Positions 34,370 through 42,586 of a stretch of DNA of 64,000 bases are shown in pieces. Position numbers and translations under genes: made by a program. Under the pieces are notes generated by a model. It made no database searches and was not told the origin of the DNA. It was given only the letters and a program-made list of their open reading frames with translations. Positions within the stretch are counted from its first letter, which is position 1, and every line of letters starts with the position of its first letter. Origin of the DNA: an uncultured Coriobacteriaceae bacterium (lineage in GTDB: Bacteria > Actinomycetota > Coriobacteriia > Coriobacteriales > Coriobacteriaceae); contig CALUIM010000009.1 in the NCBI GenBank assembly GCA_944320725.1, positions 1-64,000 of the forward strand, in the 5' to 3' direction.

Positions 34370-36883
34370 CTAGTCGACACCGACGAAAAGACAGCCGGAG
34401 GTGCAGCCGCGTTGGCGTGCGGCGGGTGTACGACCGGCGACTGCGGCATCGAGGGCGCGACGAGCGCGGACAACTTGGCGTCGCAGCTCTTCGGGGGCGA
34501 GTAATGTTCCGTCGACGAGGAAGCGGCTCACGCCAGCGGCGAGCAGCTGCGGAATCTGCGGCGTGATATCGGTGGGCTGTGCCGTGTACAGTCGTGACCG
34601 ACCATGAATATCCGTGCGCACGGGGAACACCTTGCCGTCGATATTGCGCAGCGAGAGCTCGCGCGAGCGCAATGCGCAGCGTGTGCAATCGTGGATGCAG
34701 GCATCGAGCACCTGCAGGATGCAGTGCTCGCTCGTCATGACACGGGAGCGGCCGTAGACCATGATTCCCACAGGCGTCGCGGCAGCGGGGACGAACTCCT
34801 CCATCTCATCGAGCGTGAGCTCGGGGGAGAGCCAGAACCCGTACGCGCCGTGCGCCTCGAGGAACTGTAGACAAAATGCGTTGTGCACAGGAATGCAGGA
34901 GCGAATCTCGGCGGCGCATCCACGCTCCGCGGCGAGCGCAAGCTCGGAGATATTGCCCACGGCAGCCGTTAGGTCGGGAGTAATCCATGCGTCGAGGCGC
35001 TCGCGATCATCTGCGCGACATACCTCGTCGAGGATGGGGATGATGCCGAGCTCCACGGCGCGCGCAAGATCGATACCCGCTTGGGCGAGGTGGTCTGTGG
35101 CCATGTAGATGCGATCTGCCTGCGCTTCGCGTGCTGCCTCGTACGATTCAAGCGAGGTAGCGATGGCGCAAATGCAGGGGCGGTGCTCTGTAGTTGCAGA
35201 TACAGCATCTGCATGCGAGGGATCCGGATTAAGACGAGGGACGATCTCAACCTCACGAAGCTCGCGCGCATGCTCACGGTAGGGAGCGAGGATGGCGTCT
35301 TCGAGCGCGTCGCATGCCGCGGCGCGAACCTTATGTACCGCCGAGAAGCCCATGCCGCAGCCCTCATCGAGCTCGACGGTGAATGAGGCTGCCTCGAAGG
35401 GGCTCGAGCCCATGCGGCCCACGTGCTCGACAAGGTCGTTGTTGGTAACGGGGCGCGTGCGCGCCGCCTCGACCATAAAGCCTTCTGCACGCGCAGTGAG
35501 TGAGGGGTCGTCCGCGCAGGTTAGTGTGACCGAAAACGGTTCACCGAGCCGTGCGGCCACATGCACGTCGACCGCGCGCTTGCGCGGATAGGCACGCGAC
35601 GTGGCCTCGGCGGCAACATCGAGCGCGTGTTGGCTGCGAATCAAGCGCACCGTGCAGCCGGTGGCCATGGGGCGCGCAACCTCGATACCAATGGTCTCGC
35701 CGGCGTTGGCGGAGGTGCGCGCAATGCCGGTGAGGAAGCGATCTGGTTCGCGGTCGTGGCGCAACTCGAGCAAGTCGCCTGCGCCAACCGGCTCGGTAAG
35801 CCGAATGAGCGCGGTCCCTTTCGCGCCGCGGACGGCATCGCGCATCGCCTGGCCCTTCGTGGGTGCACGGCGCGCGTTGAAGCCCACGACCTCGCCTACG
35901 ATCTGCCCGCGGTTGTTCGAGCGCTCGTAGCTCATCATCTCGTCACCCGAGGTGCCGAGTTGGTAGGCGTAGGTGAAATCGCGATTGAAGCAGCGCTTCA
36001 GCTGGCGGACGCGCCGCGCCTGCTCCTCGGCAGTGCTCTTATGGCCTGCGAGGATGTCGTCAAGCTCCTGGCGATAGATGTCGGTGACGGCGTAGACGTA
36101 ATCGGGCGCCTTCATGCGGCCTTCGAGCTTGAGTGCGCCGGCACCGGCTTCGATGAGCCGGGGCAAGAGGGCGGTCGTATTCGTATCGCGCGGGCAGAGC
36201 GCCCGGGCGCGGTCGGGCGAGGAGAGCACGCGGCCCGTCTCATCAAGAAGCTCGTAGGGAAGACGGCACGGCTGCGCGCACATGCCGCGGTTGGCCGATC
36301 GACCCGCGCAGGCAAAGCTCGAGAGCAGGCACACGCCGGAGTAGCTGAAGCAAATGGAGCCGTGGGCGAACACCTCGAGATCGATATCAACCGCGTCATG
36401 GATGCGTGCGATCTCGGGGATGGAGAGCTCGCGCGACAGCGTGACGCGGTCTGCCCCTCGCATGCGGCACCAAGCGGTGCCGCGGGCATCGTGGATATTC
36501 GCCTGCGTGGAGATATGCGTCTCGACGCTCGGCATGAGCCGGCGAATCTCGGCAAAAAGACCCCAGTCTTGGATGATGAAGGCGTCGGCACCCAGCATGG
36601 CGCAGCGGCGCACGAGCTCGAGTGCAGCTTCCATCTCGCGCTGCTTGATGACGATGTTCACCGTCACATACACGCGCGCGCCCGCGAGGTGCGCCAGGCG
36701 GCACGCCTGCTCGAAGGAGGCGTCGTCGAAGTTGTCTGCCTTGCGCCGCGCATTGAATTCGCCCATGCCGAGGTAGATCGCATCGGCCCCTGCGGCGAGC
36801 GCGGCGGCAAAGGGCTCGGGGCCGCCAGCGGGTGCCAGCAGCTCGGGCGCGCGGCGTGCGATATGTTGCGTCTCGTGTGCCAT
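34370..36883 (-). CDS. U32 family protein (RlhA/TrhP-type RNA hydroxylase, prephenate-dependent class)
   Basis: The 837-residue protein carries the U32 signature EVFAHGSIC (170-178) and the four-cysteine iron-sulfur set C178, C185, C202 and C206 (SGVC, RGMCAQPC). A long C-terminal region of DUF3656 type follows. E. coli members RlhA and TrhP hydroxylate 23S rRNA C2501 or tRNA wobble uridine using prephenate, although older annotation says peptidase. The length with DUF3656 fits RlhA best; the exact target is not certain. It is divergent from the MalY-type gene with only 38 bp between starts. Confidence 0.85.
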   Translation of the reverse strand: MAHETQHIARRAPELLAPAGGPEPFAAALAAGADAIYLGMGEFNARRKADNFDDASFEQACRLAHLAGARVYVTVNIVIKQREMEAALELVRRCAMLGADAFIIQDWGLFAEIRRLMPSVETHISTQANIHDARGTAWCRMRGADRVTLSRELSIPEIARIHDAVDIDLEVFAHGSICFSYSGVCLLSSFACAGRSANRGMCAQPCRLPYELLDETGRVLSSPDRARALCPRDTNTTALLPRLIEAGAGALKLEGRMKAPDYVYAVTDIYRQELDDILAGHKSTAEEQARRVRQLKRCFNRDFTYAYQLGTSGDEMMSYERSNNRGQIVGEVVGFNARRAPTKGQAMRDAVRGAKGTALIRLTEPVGAGDLLELRHDREPDRFLTGIARTSANAGETIGIEVARPMATGCTVRLIRSQHALDVAAEATSRAYPRKRAVDVHVAARLGEPFSVTLTCADDPSLTARAEGFMVEAARTRPVTNNDLVEHVGRMGSSPFEAASFTVELDEGCGMGFSAVHKVRAAACDALEDAILAPYREHARELREVEIVPRLNPDPSHADAVSATTEHRPCICAIATSLESYEAAREAQADRIYMATDHLAQAGIDLARAVELGIIPILDEVCRADDRERLDAWITPDLTAAVGNISELALAAERGCAAEIRSCIPVHNAFCLQFLEAHGAYGFWLSPELTLDEMEEFVPAAATPVGIMVYGRSRVMTSEHCILQVLDACIHDCTRCALRSRELSLRNIDGKVFPVRTDIHGRSRLYTAQPTDITPQIPQLLAAGVSRFLVDGTLLAPEELRRQVVRARRALDAAVAGRTPAARQRGCTSGCLFVGVD

Positions 36884-36921
36884 AGCAGGACTAGTATAGT
36901 AAGCGCAGGAAGGGAGACGGC

Positions 36922-38121
36922 ATGACCTACGATTTCACCACGATTCTCGACCGTCGCGGCGAGGACGCGCTGGCACTCGATGCGCTGGGCACCGGAGGCA
37001 ACGCGCCCGAGGCGCCGGCTGCGGGTTTCGATGCCATCCCCATGTGGGTGGCCGATATGAACTTCCCTGTGCTGCCGGCTATCCAGGATGCGCTCATCGC
37101 CCGCGTGCGCGAGCCGCACTTTGGGTATTTCGAACCACGGGACGAATACTTCGATCGCATCATCGCGTGGCAGCGCGACCGGCACGGCCTGGAGGGGATC
37201 GACCGCGCGGCGATCGGCTACGAAAACGGCGTGCTGGGCGGGCTCGTCTCGTGCGTGCAGGCGTTTGCCGCGCCGGGCGAGGCGGTGCTCGTGCATAGCC
37301 CTACCTACATCGGCTTCACCCATAGCCTGGAAAACGCGGGCTACCGCATCGTGCACTCGCCGCTCGTGCAGGATGCCGAGGGCATCTGGCGCATGGACTA
37401 TGAGGACATGGCGCGCAAGATTGCCGAGCACGGCATCCATGTGGTCGTGTTCTGCTCGCCGCATAATCCGAGCGGCCGCGTATGGGAGCGTGCCGAGATC
37501 GAGCAGGCGATGGAGGCGTACCGCACAGGCCGGTGCGTGGTGGTCTCGGACGAGATCTGGTCGGACATCATCATGCCGGGGCATACGCACGTGCCCACGC
37601 TATCGGTATCCGAGGATGCGCGTCGGCGGACCGTGGCACTCTACGCGCCCAGCAAGACCTTCAATCTGGCGGGCCTCGTGGGAAGCTATCACATCATCGC
37701 CGACGAGTATCTCCGCGACCGCGTGCGTGCGCAGGCGTCGAAGTCGCACTACAACGCCATGAACGTGCTGTCGATGCACGCCGCCATCGCCGCCTACGGC
37801 GCCGAGGGGCGCGTGTGGGTGGACGAGCTGTGCGCGGTGCTCGATGGAAACATCGCCTGGGCGTGCGCGCATATCGCCGAGCGGTACCCGGGTATACGCC
37901 TCATGCGGCCCCAGGGCACGTACATGCTTTTCTTGGATTGCACGCGCTTCTGTGCCGAGAGGGGCATGACGCTCGACGAGCTGCTGCGCGCCGGATGGCG
38001 CGTGGGCGTGGGTTGGCAGGATGGGCGTCCGTTTCATGGGCCGTGCCATATCCGGATGAACCTCGCATTGCCGAGAACCCGGGTCGAGGAGGCCTTCGCC
38101 CGCCTCGATGGCGTGTTGTGA
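36922..38121 (+). CDS. MalY/PatB-family PLP C-S lyase (cystathionine beta-lyase type)
   Basis: This 399-residue fold-type I aminotransferase-like enzyme has the PLP lysine in APSKTFNLAGL (about 244), the DMNFPVLPAI substrate loop and the FCSPHNPSGRVW motif of the MalY/PatB group. These enzymes cleave cystathionine or cysteine conjugates to ammonia, pyruvate and a thiol. A RidA protein encoded next door on the other strand could handle the reactive enamine made by such lyases. TATAGT at about 36893 may be its -10 element. Confidence 0.87.
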   Translation: MTYDFTTILDRRGEDALALDALGTGGNAPEAPAAGFDAIPMWVADMNFPVLPAIQDALIARVREPHFGYFEPRDEYFDRIIAWQRDRHGLEGIDRAAIGYENGVLGGLVSCVQAFAAPGEAVLVHSPTYIGFTHSLENAGYRIVHSPLVQDAEGIWRMDYEDMARKIAEHGIHVVVFCSPHNPSGRVWERAEIEQAMEAYRTGRCVVVSDEIWSDIIMPGHTHVPTLSVSEDARRRTVALYAPSKTFNLAGLVGSYHIIADEYLRDRVRAQASKSHYNAMNVLSMHAAIAAYGAEGRVWVDELCAVLDGNIAWACAHIAERYPGIRLMRPQGTYMLFLDCTRFCAERGMTLDELLRAGWRVGVGWQDGRPFHGPCHIRMNLALPRTRVEEAFARLDGVL

Positions 38122-38122
38122 C

Positions 38123-38165
38123 AAAAAGGACGCGCCCCATCCCGCAAGGAGGATGGGGCGCGTCC
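38123..38165 (-). terminator. Terminator between the MalY-type gene and ridA
   Basis: GGACGCGCCCCATCC (38128-38142), an 8-nt loop and GGATGGGGCGCGTCC (38151-38165) form a perfect 15-bp stem. On the minus strand it is followed by TTTTT, so it ends ridA; the stem may also slow the convergent transcript. Confidence 0.88.
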
Positions 38166-38220
38166 CGTGTGGCGAGAACGCGGCAGGCAGGGGTATGCCC
38201 CTCGTCATGTCGCTTGTGAA

Positions 38221-38598
38221 TTAAAGGGCGACGATGCACTCGATCTCAACGAGCGCGCCCTTGGGGAGCGCGCCCACTTGGACGGCGCTGCGGGCGGGGT
38301 AGGGCTCGGTGAAGCGGCTGCCGTAGACCTCGTTCACCGCGTTGAAATCGGCGATGTCCGCGAGAAAGACGGTGGTCTTGATCACGTTGTCGAAGGTGGC
38401 GCCAGCGGCGGTAAGCAGGGCCTCGACGTTCTTGAGCGCCTGCTCGGCCTGGGCGACCACGCCGTCTGCCAGCTCACCGGTCACGGGGTCGAGACCCAGC
38501 TGGCCGGAAAGGAAGGCGAGGTTGCCGGTGGCGATGCCGGCGGAGTAGGGGCCGAGGGCGGCGGGTGCCTGCTCGGATGCGATGACGTGCTTGTCCAT
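38221..38598 (-). CDS. ridA: RidA-family enamine/imine deaminase
   Basis: The 125-residue protein has the RidA core with the conserved arginine in [21 protein letters not shown] and the N-terminal GPYSAGI. RidA hydrolyses 2-aminoacrylate and related enamines released by PLP enzymes. It starts after TAGGAGG. It lies beside a YheO/DauR-type regulator gene on the same strand, with 87 bp between, which may form an operon. Confidence 0.93.
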   Translation of the reverse strand: MDKHVIASEQAPAALGPYSAGIATGNLAFLSGQLGLDPVTGELADGVVAQAEQALKNVEALLTAAGATFDNVIKTTVFLADIADFNAVNEVYGSRFTEPYPARSAVQVGALPKGALVEIECIVAL

Positions 38599-38685
38599 GA
38601 GTTCCTCCTATTGCTATCGGTCGGCGGGATTGCCGACGGCTGATGCCCGAATGGCTGATGCCCGTGTGGGCGGGCGGCGCGGGTG

Positions 38686-39342
38686 CTATGAGGCGCGCCG
38701 CACCTTTTGCAGGTAGCGATAGACGCTGGGCTCCGAGATGCCCATCGCCTGAGCGGTTTGCGCGACAGCGCCCTTGAGCAGGAAGACGCCGTTGTCGTTG
38801 AGCTTGCGCACGATCTCGATGCGCTCGTCTTGGGTGAGCCGCTCGATGGGCTTGCCCAGCTCAGCGGCGTGTTTTGAGACCGTTGCCTGGACGAGGTCGT
38901 CGGTCGAGGGCGTTAGGCGCTCGGTGGCGTTGGCGTGGTCCTCGCGGGTGGCGGCAGCGGGGGTGTAGCTGGCGAGCAGATCGCGCGAGAGCCGCTCGAG
39001 CTGCTCGAACTTGGAAAGATCGACGTTGATGCAGAGCATGCCCACCGTGCGTCCGCCGTCGCGGATGATATAGGATGCCGAGCGCAGCGGACGGTTGTCG
39101 GTGCTGTGGCTCGTATAGCCCGAGACGATGTCGCCGCGCTCCGGCGCGTAGTCGTTCACGATCTTGAGGGCGAAATCCGTTGCCGGCGCGCCCACCGCGC
39201 GGTTCGAGACATGCCCGTTCGCAATGGCGACGATGGAGTGCTCCAGATCGGTGAAATCGTGCAGGGCGACCTCGGTGTTGCTGCCCAGTGCGGCCCCTAA
39301 GAATTCAACGATGGGAACATAGCGTTCAACCGCGGCGTTCAC
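38686..39342 (-). CDS. YheO/DauR-type transcriptional regulator (PAS_6 plus HTH)
   Basis: The 218-residue protein has an N-terminal YheO-like PAS domain (about 5-115, with LHDFTDLEHSIVAIANGHVSNR split by typical spacing) and a C-terminal HTH (about 150-215, AQAMGISEPSVYRYLQKVR). DauR, a family member, represses D-arginine catabolism genes. This one sits upstream of ridA and divergent from the NCS2 permease operon, so it may control either. The start follows AAAGGAGC. Confidence 0.85.
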   Translation of the reverse strand: MNAAVERYVPIVEFLGAALGSNTEVALHDFTDLEHSIVAIANGHVSNRAVGAPATDFALKIVNDYAPERGDIVSGYTSHSTDNRPLRSASYIIRDGGRTVGMLCINVDLSKFEQLERLSRDLLASYTPAAATREDHANATERLTPSTDDLVQATVSKHAAELGKPIERLTQDERIEIVRKLNDNGVFLLKGAVAQTAQAMGISEPSVYRYLQKVRRAS

Positions 39343-39395
39343 GGCTGCTCCTTTCGGCTGAAACCACGAGTGTGCTCAGATCGGATGACCTAAGC

Positions 39396-39411
39396 TGATA
39401 ATAATTTATCA
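39396..39411. promoter_or_regulatory. AT-rich dyad, operator candidate
   Basis: TGATAA-TAAT-TTATCA is a 6-bp perfect dyad in the 360-bp divergent region between the DauR-type regulator and the permease. This region also repeats ATTATC twice more, near 39457 and 39525. A binding site for the neighbouring regulator is plausible. Confidence 0.45.
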
Positions 39412-39545
39412 TATTCGAACGTGCGGTCAAGCGGGTGCACACGGTGATGCGCGCCGTATTATCAACCCATATACCTGTAGCAATTCCGTTAACCTTTCGG
39501 AATCGACCGTTCGGCGAAAAGAAATTATCGTATAAGAAACTTTTA

Positions 39546-39574
39546 TTGCATCGCTCAAGTCGCGTCCCTACTAT
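39546..39574 (+). promoter_or_regulatory. Probable promoter of the permease-ssnA-ygfK operon
   Basis: TTGCAT (39546-39551), a 17-bp spacer and TACTAT (39569-39574) precede the permease by about 130 bp. I recognise no purine riboswitch in the leader. Confidence 0.55.
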
Positions 39575-39702
39575 GGAGCTAACAAAAGGTTTTGTTGCAA
39601 GTCATTTTGTTTGGAATGTCCGCAGGGACGAACGGCTCGCCGGGGAGGCATCGCCACAGACGCAGGGCGCCGCGGCAGCCATATAAGAAGGGAGCACGGG
39701 AT

Positions 39703-41097
39703 ATGGGAAACGATAGGGAAGCGACCACGGCGGGTGCGGCCACCGCAACCGATCCGCTGTACACCTGGAAGGGAAAGCCGTCGCTCGTGCAGATTGTGCC
39801 GCTCGGCCTGCAGCACGTGCTGGCATCGGCCATGGGCGTCGTGGCCCCGGCCATGATCATCGCAGGTGTCTGCGATCTCTCGGCGGCCGACGAGACGCTG
39901 CTCATTCAGGCGTCGCTCATCATGACGGGCATCGCCTCGCTCATCCAGCTGTTCCCGCTGTTCGGGCGCATCGGCACGGGCCTGCCCATCATCATGGGCG
40001 CCGCATTTGCCTACGTGCCGGTCTTCCAGACCATCGGTGCCGACTTTGGTATCGGCACGATTTTGGGTGCCGAGATCGTTGGCGGCATCGTGGCCATCAT
40101 CGTGGGCCTCTTCATCAAGTACATCAAGCACCTGTTCCCCGCGGTGGTTACCGGCACGGTGATCTTCACCATCGGACTGTCGCTCTATCCCATCGCCGTG
40201 CGCTGGATGGCCGGCGGCGAGGGCACCGCGATGTTCGGCAGCCCCATCAACTGGTTGCTCGCCATCATCACGCTCGTGGTCACGTTCATCTTCACGAACT
40301 TCTGCAAGGGCATCTTGAGCCAGGGGTCACTGCTGTTCGGCATCATCGTGGGCACCATCGTATCCATTCCGTTTGGCATGCTCGACCTCACCAATCTGGC
40401 GGACGCCGGCTGGTTCGCGGTTCCCGGCGTGTTGCACTTCGAGCTCAACTTCGCGCCGGCGGCCATGGCCACCGCGGCGATTGTGTACGTGGTGAACTGC
40501 CTGCAGAACATGGGCGGCGTGGCCATGACCACCAACGCGGTCGACCATCGCATCCCCTCGAGCCGTGAGTACACGGGCGGCATCGTGAGCCTGGGCATCA
40601 TGTCCATCCTCGGCGCGTTCATCGGCGCGATTCCGCAGTCCACCTACGAGCAGAACACCGGCATCATCATCTCCAACGGCGTTAAGAACCGCCTGGTCTT
40701 CACCTTCGCCTGCCTCGTCTTCATTGTTTCGGGCTTCCTGCCCAAGCTCGCGGCGCTGCTCACCTGCATCCCGCAGCCCGTCATTGGCGGCGCGGTCATC
40801 GGCGTGTTCGCCACCATCACCGTCTCGGGCCTCGAGCTCATCATCGAAGGCGGCTTCACCGATCGCAAGAAGCTCATCGTGGGCACCTCCATCGCGCTCG
40901 GTCTGGGTATCTACCATGTATCCGGCTGCCTCGCCGGCCCCGGCATGCCCGAGTGGGTGGGGAGCATCTTCGGCGCCTCCGAACTCGTGATCTCGGCCAT
41001 CAGCGCGATTATCTTGAACCTCGTGCTGCCCAAGGATGCCGAGGCTATCGCCGAGGCAGAGGCCGCCAAGCAGGAACCGGACATCGCGGAGGAATAG
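39703..41097 (+). CDS. NCS2-family nucleobase permease (uracil/xanthine/urate type)
   Basis: The 464-residue protein has about 12-14 membrane helices and NCS2 landmarks: LGLQHVLASAMG near the N-terminus, the QNMGGVAMTTNAV region and SGFLPKLAALLTCIPQPVIGG. NCS2 members import uracil, xanthine, urate or related bases by ion symport. The start follows AGAAGGGAGC; an upstream in-frame ATG has no site. Linkage to SsnA and YgfK favours a purine as substrate, which is inference. Confidence 0.9.
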   Translation: MGNDREATTAGAATATDPLYTWKGKPSLVQIVPLGLQHVLASAMGVVAPAMIIAGVCDLSAADETLLIQASLIMTGIASLIQLFPLFGRIGTGLPIIMGAAFAYVPVFQTIGADFGIGTILGAEIVGGIVAIIVGLFIKYIKHLFPAVVTGTVIFTIGLSLYPIAVRWMAGGEGTAMFGSPINWLLAIITLVVTFIFTNFCKGILSQGSLLFGIIVGTIVSIPFGMLDLTNLADAGWFAVPGVLHFELNFAPAAMATAAIVYVVNCLQNMGGVAMTTNAVDHRIPSSREYTGGIVSLGIMSILGAFIGAIPQSTYEQNTGIIISNGVKNRLVFTFACLVFIVSGFLPKLAALLTCIPQPVIGGAVIGVFATITVSGLELIIEGGFTDRKKLIVGTSIALGLGIYHVSGCLAGPGMPEWVGSIFGASELVISAISAIILNLVLPKDAEAIAEAEAAKQEPDIAEE

Positions 41098-41109
41098 AAA
41101 AGGTTGCAT

Positions 41110-41143
41110 GCGCGGCGGACGGTTGCAAGACCGCTCGCCGCGC
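41110..41143 (+). other. Intra-operon hairpin between permease and ssnA
   Basis: GCGCGGCG (41110-41117) pairs with CGCCGCGC (41136-41143), with an inner CGGT/ACCG pair. It lies in the 72-bp spacer with no T-tract, so it may be an attenuating or RNA-processing structure. Confidence 0.5.
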
Positions 41144-41169
41144 GTGTTTGCAGCGATAGGAGGTCTCCC

Positions 41170-42522
41170 ATGCTGTTGGTAGGAAACGGTCGCGTGATCA
41201 CGCGTCATGCCGAGCAGCCTTATGTTGAGCGCGGCGCCGTGGTGATTGACGGCGACTCGATTGTTGCGGTGGGCGAGGAGCGCGAGCTTGCCGAGCGCTA
41301 CGCCGGTGCCGAGTACGTGGACGCCCATGGCGGCGTGATCATGCCGGGTCTGGTGAACTGCCACACCCATATCTATTCCGGTCTGGCGCGCGGTCTTGCC
41401 ATCAAGGGCTGCAACCCCACGAACTTCCTCGAGAACCTCGAGCAGCAGTGGTGGAAGATCGACGACAACCTCACGCTCGACGGTACCCGCGCAAGCGCCT
41501 ATGCCACCGTGCTGGACAGCCTGCGCGACGGCGTGACCACGATCTTCGACCACCATGCGAGCTTCTGCGAGATCCCGGGTTCGCTTTTCGCCATCAAAGA
41601 TGTATGCGAGGAGACGGGTATCCGCGCGTGCCTGTGCTACGAGACCTCCGACCGCCGCGGCGAGGCCAAGCGCGACCAGGCAATCGCCGAGAATGCCGAG
41701 TTCGCGCAGTGGGCCGCGAAGGTCCAGGCCGAGGGTAATTCCATGATTGCGGCGATGTTTGGCGGGCATGCGACCTTCACGCTCTCCGACGAGACGATGG
41801 ACAAAATGGCCGAGGCCAACGATGGTCTCACCGGCTTCCACATCCATGTGTGCGAGGGCATGAACGACGTCTGGGACAGCCGGCAAAACCGCGGCGGCAT
41901 CCCGCCGGTGGAGCGTCTGCTGCAGCACGGCCTTCTCGGCCCCAAGACCATGCTCGGCCACTGCATCCACGTCACGCCCGCCGAGATGGACATCATCAAG
42001 GAGACCGGCACCCACATCGTCAACAACCCCGAGTCCAACATGGGTAACGCCGTGGGCTGCGCGCCAGTGCTCGAGTTCTTCCGCCGCGGTATCCCGGTCC
42101 ACATGGGTACCGACGCCTACACGCACGACATGCTCGAGAGCCTGAAGGTCTTCCTCATCATCCAGCGCCACAACGCGGCCATGCCCAACGTGGGCTGGGT
42201 CGAGGCTATGGAGATGCTCTTCCAGAACAACCCCGCCATGGCGAGCGCGTACTTCGGACGCGAGATCGGCGTGCTCAAGCCGGGCGCCGCGGCAGACGTC
42301 ATCGTGATGGACTATCCAGTCTTCACGCCGTTCTCGGACGAGAACATCGACGGCCATATGCTGTTCGGCATGATGGGCAAGAACTGCCGCACCACGATCG
42401 TGAACGGCAGGGTGCTCTACCGCGACCGCGAGTTCGTGGCTTTTGACGAGGAGCGCATCAACGCCTGGACCCTCGAGCAGTCCAAGAAGCTTTGGGGCAC
42501 GCTCAACGAGCGAACATATTAG
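41170..42522 (+). CDS. ssnA: SsnA-family putative aminohydrolase
   Basis: This 450-residue amidohydrolase of the chlorohydrolase/guanine-deaminase branch has metal-site histidines in GLVNCHTHIYSG, GHCIHVTP and the aspartate in GTDAY. The SsnA subgroup signatures EQQWWKIDDNLT and NNPESNMGNAVGC are present. In E. coli ssnA lies next to ygfK, and both belong to the gene set linked to anaerobic purine/urate breakdown. The ATG follows TAGGAGG. Its exact substrate is not established. Confidence 0.9.
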   Translation: MLLVGNGRVITRHAEQPYVERGAVVIDGDSIVAVGEERELAERYAGAEYVDAHGGVIMPGLVNCHTHIYSGLARGLAIKGCNPTNFLENLEQQWWKIDDNLTLDGTRASAYATVLDSLRDGVTTIFDHHASFCEIPGSLFAIKDVCEETGIRACLCYETSDRRGEAKRDQAIAENAEFAQWAAKVQAEGNSMIAAMFGGHATFTLSDETMDKMAEANDGLTGFHIHVCEGMNDVWDSRQNRGGIPPVERLLQHGLLGPKTMLGHCIHVTPAEMDIIKETGTHIVNNPESNMGNAVGCAPVLEFFRRGIPVHMGTDAYTHDMLESLKVFLIIQRHNAAMPNVGWVEAMEMLFQNNPAMASAYFGREIGVLKPGAAADVIVMDYPVFTPFSDENIDGHMLFGMMGKNCRTTIVNGRVLYRDREFVAFDEERINAWTLEQSKKLWGTLNERTY

Positions 42523-42586
42523 TTGAGCTTTACGAAGAAAGACGCGCGCGGGCGCACCGCACGCTTTACGAGGGGAGAAAAGAGAC

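Noticed and set aside
34370-36883. Secreted collagenase-type peptidase
   Set aside because: No signal peptide, and the four-cysteine iron-sulfur motif places it with the U32 RNA hydroxylases.
39413-39702. Purine riboswitch before the NCS2 permease
   Set aside because: The conserved core and loop sequences of the purine aptamer were not seen in the leader.
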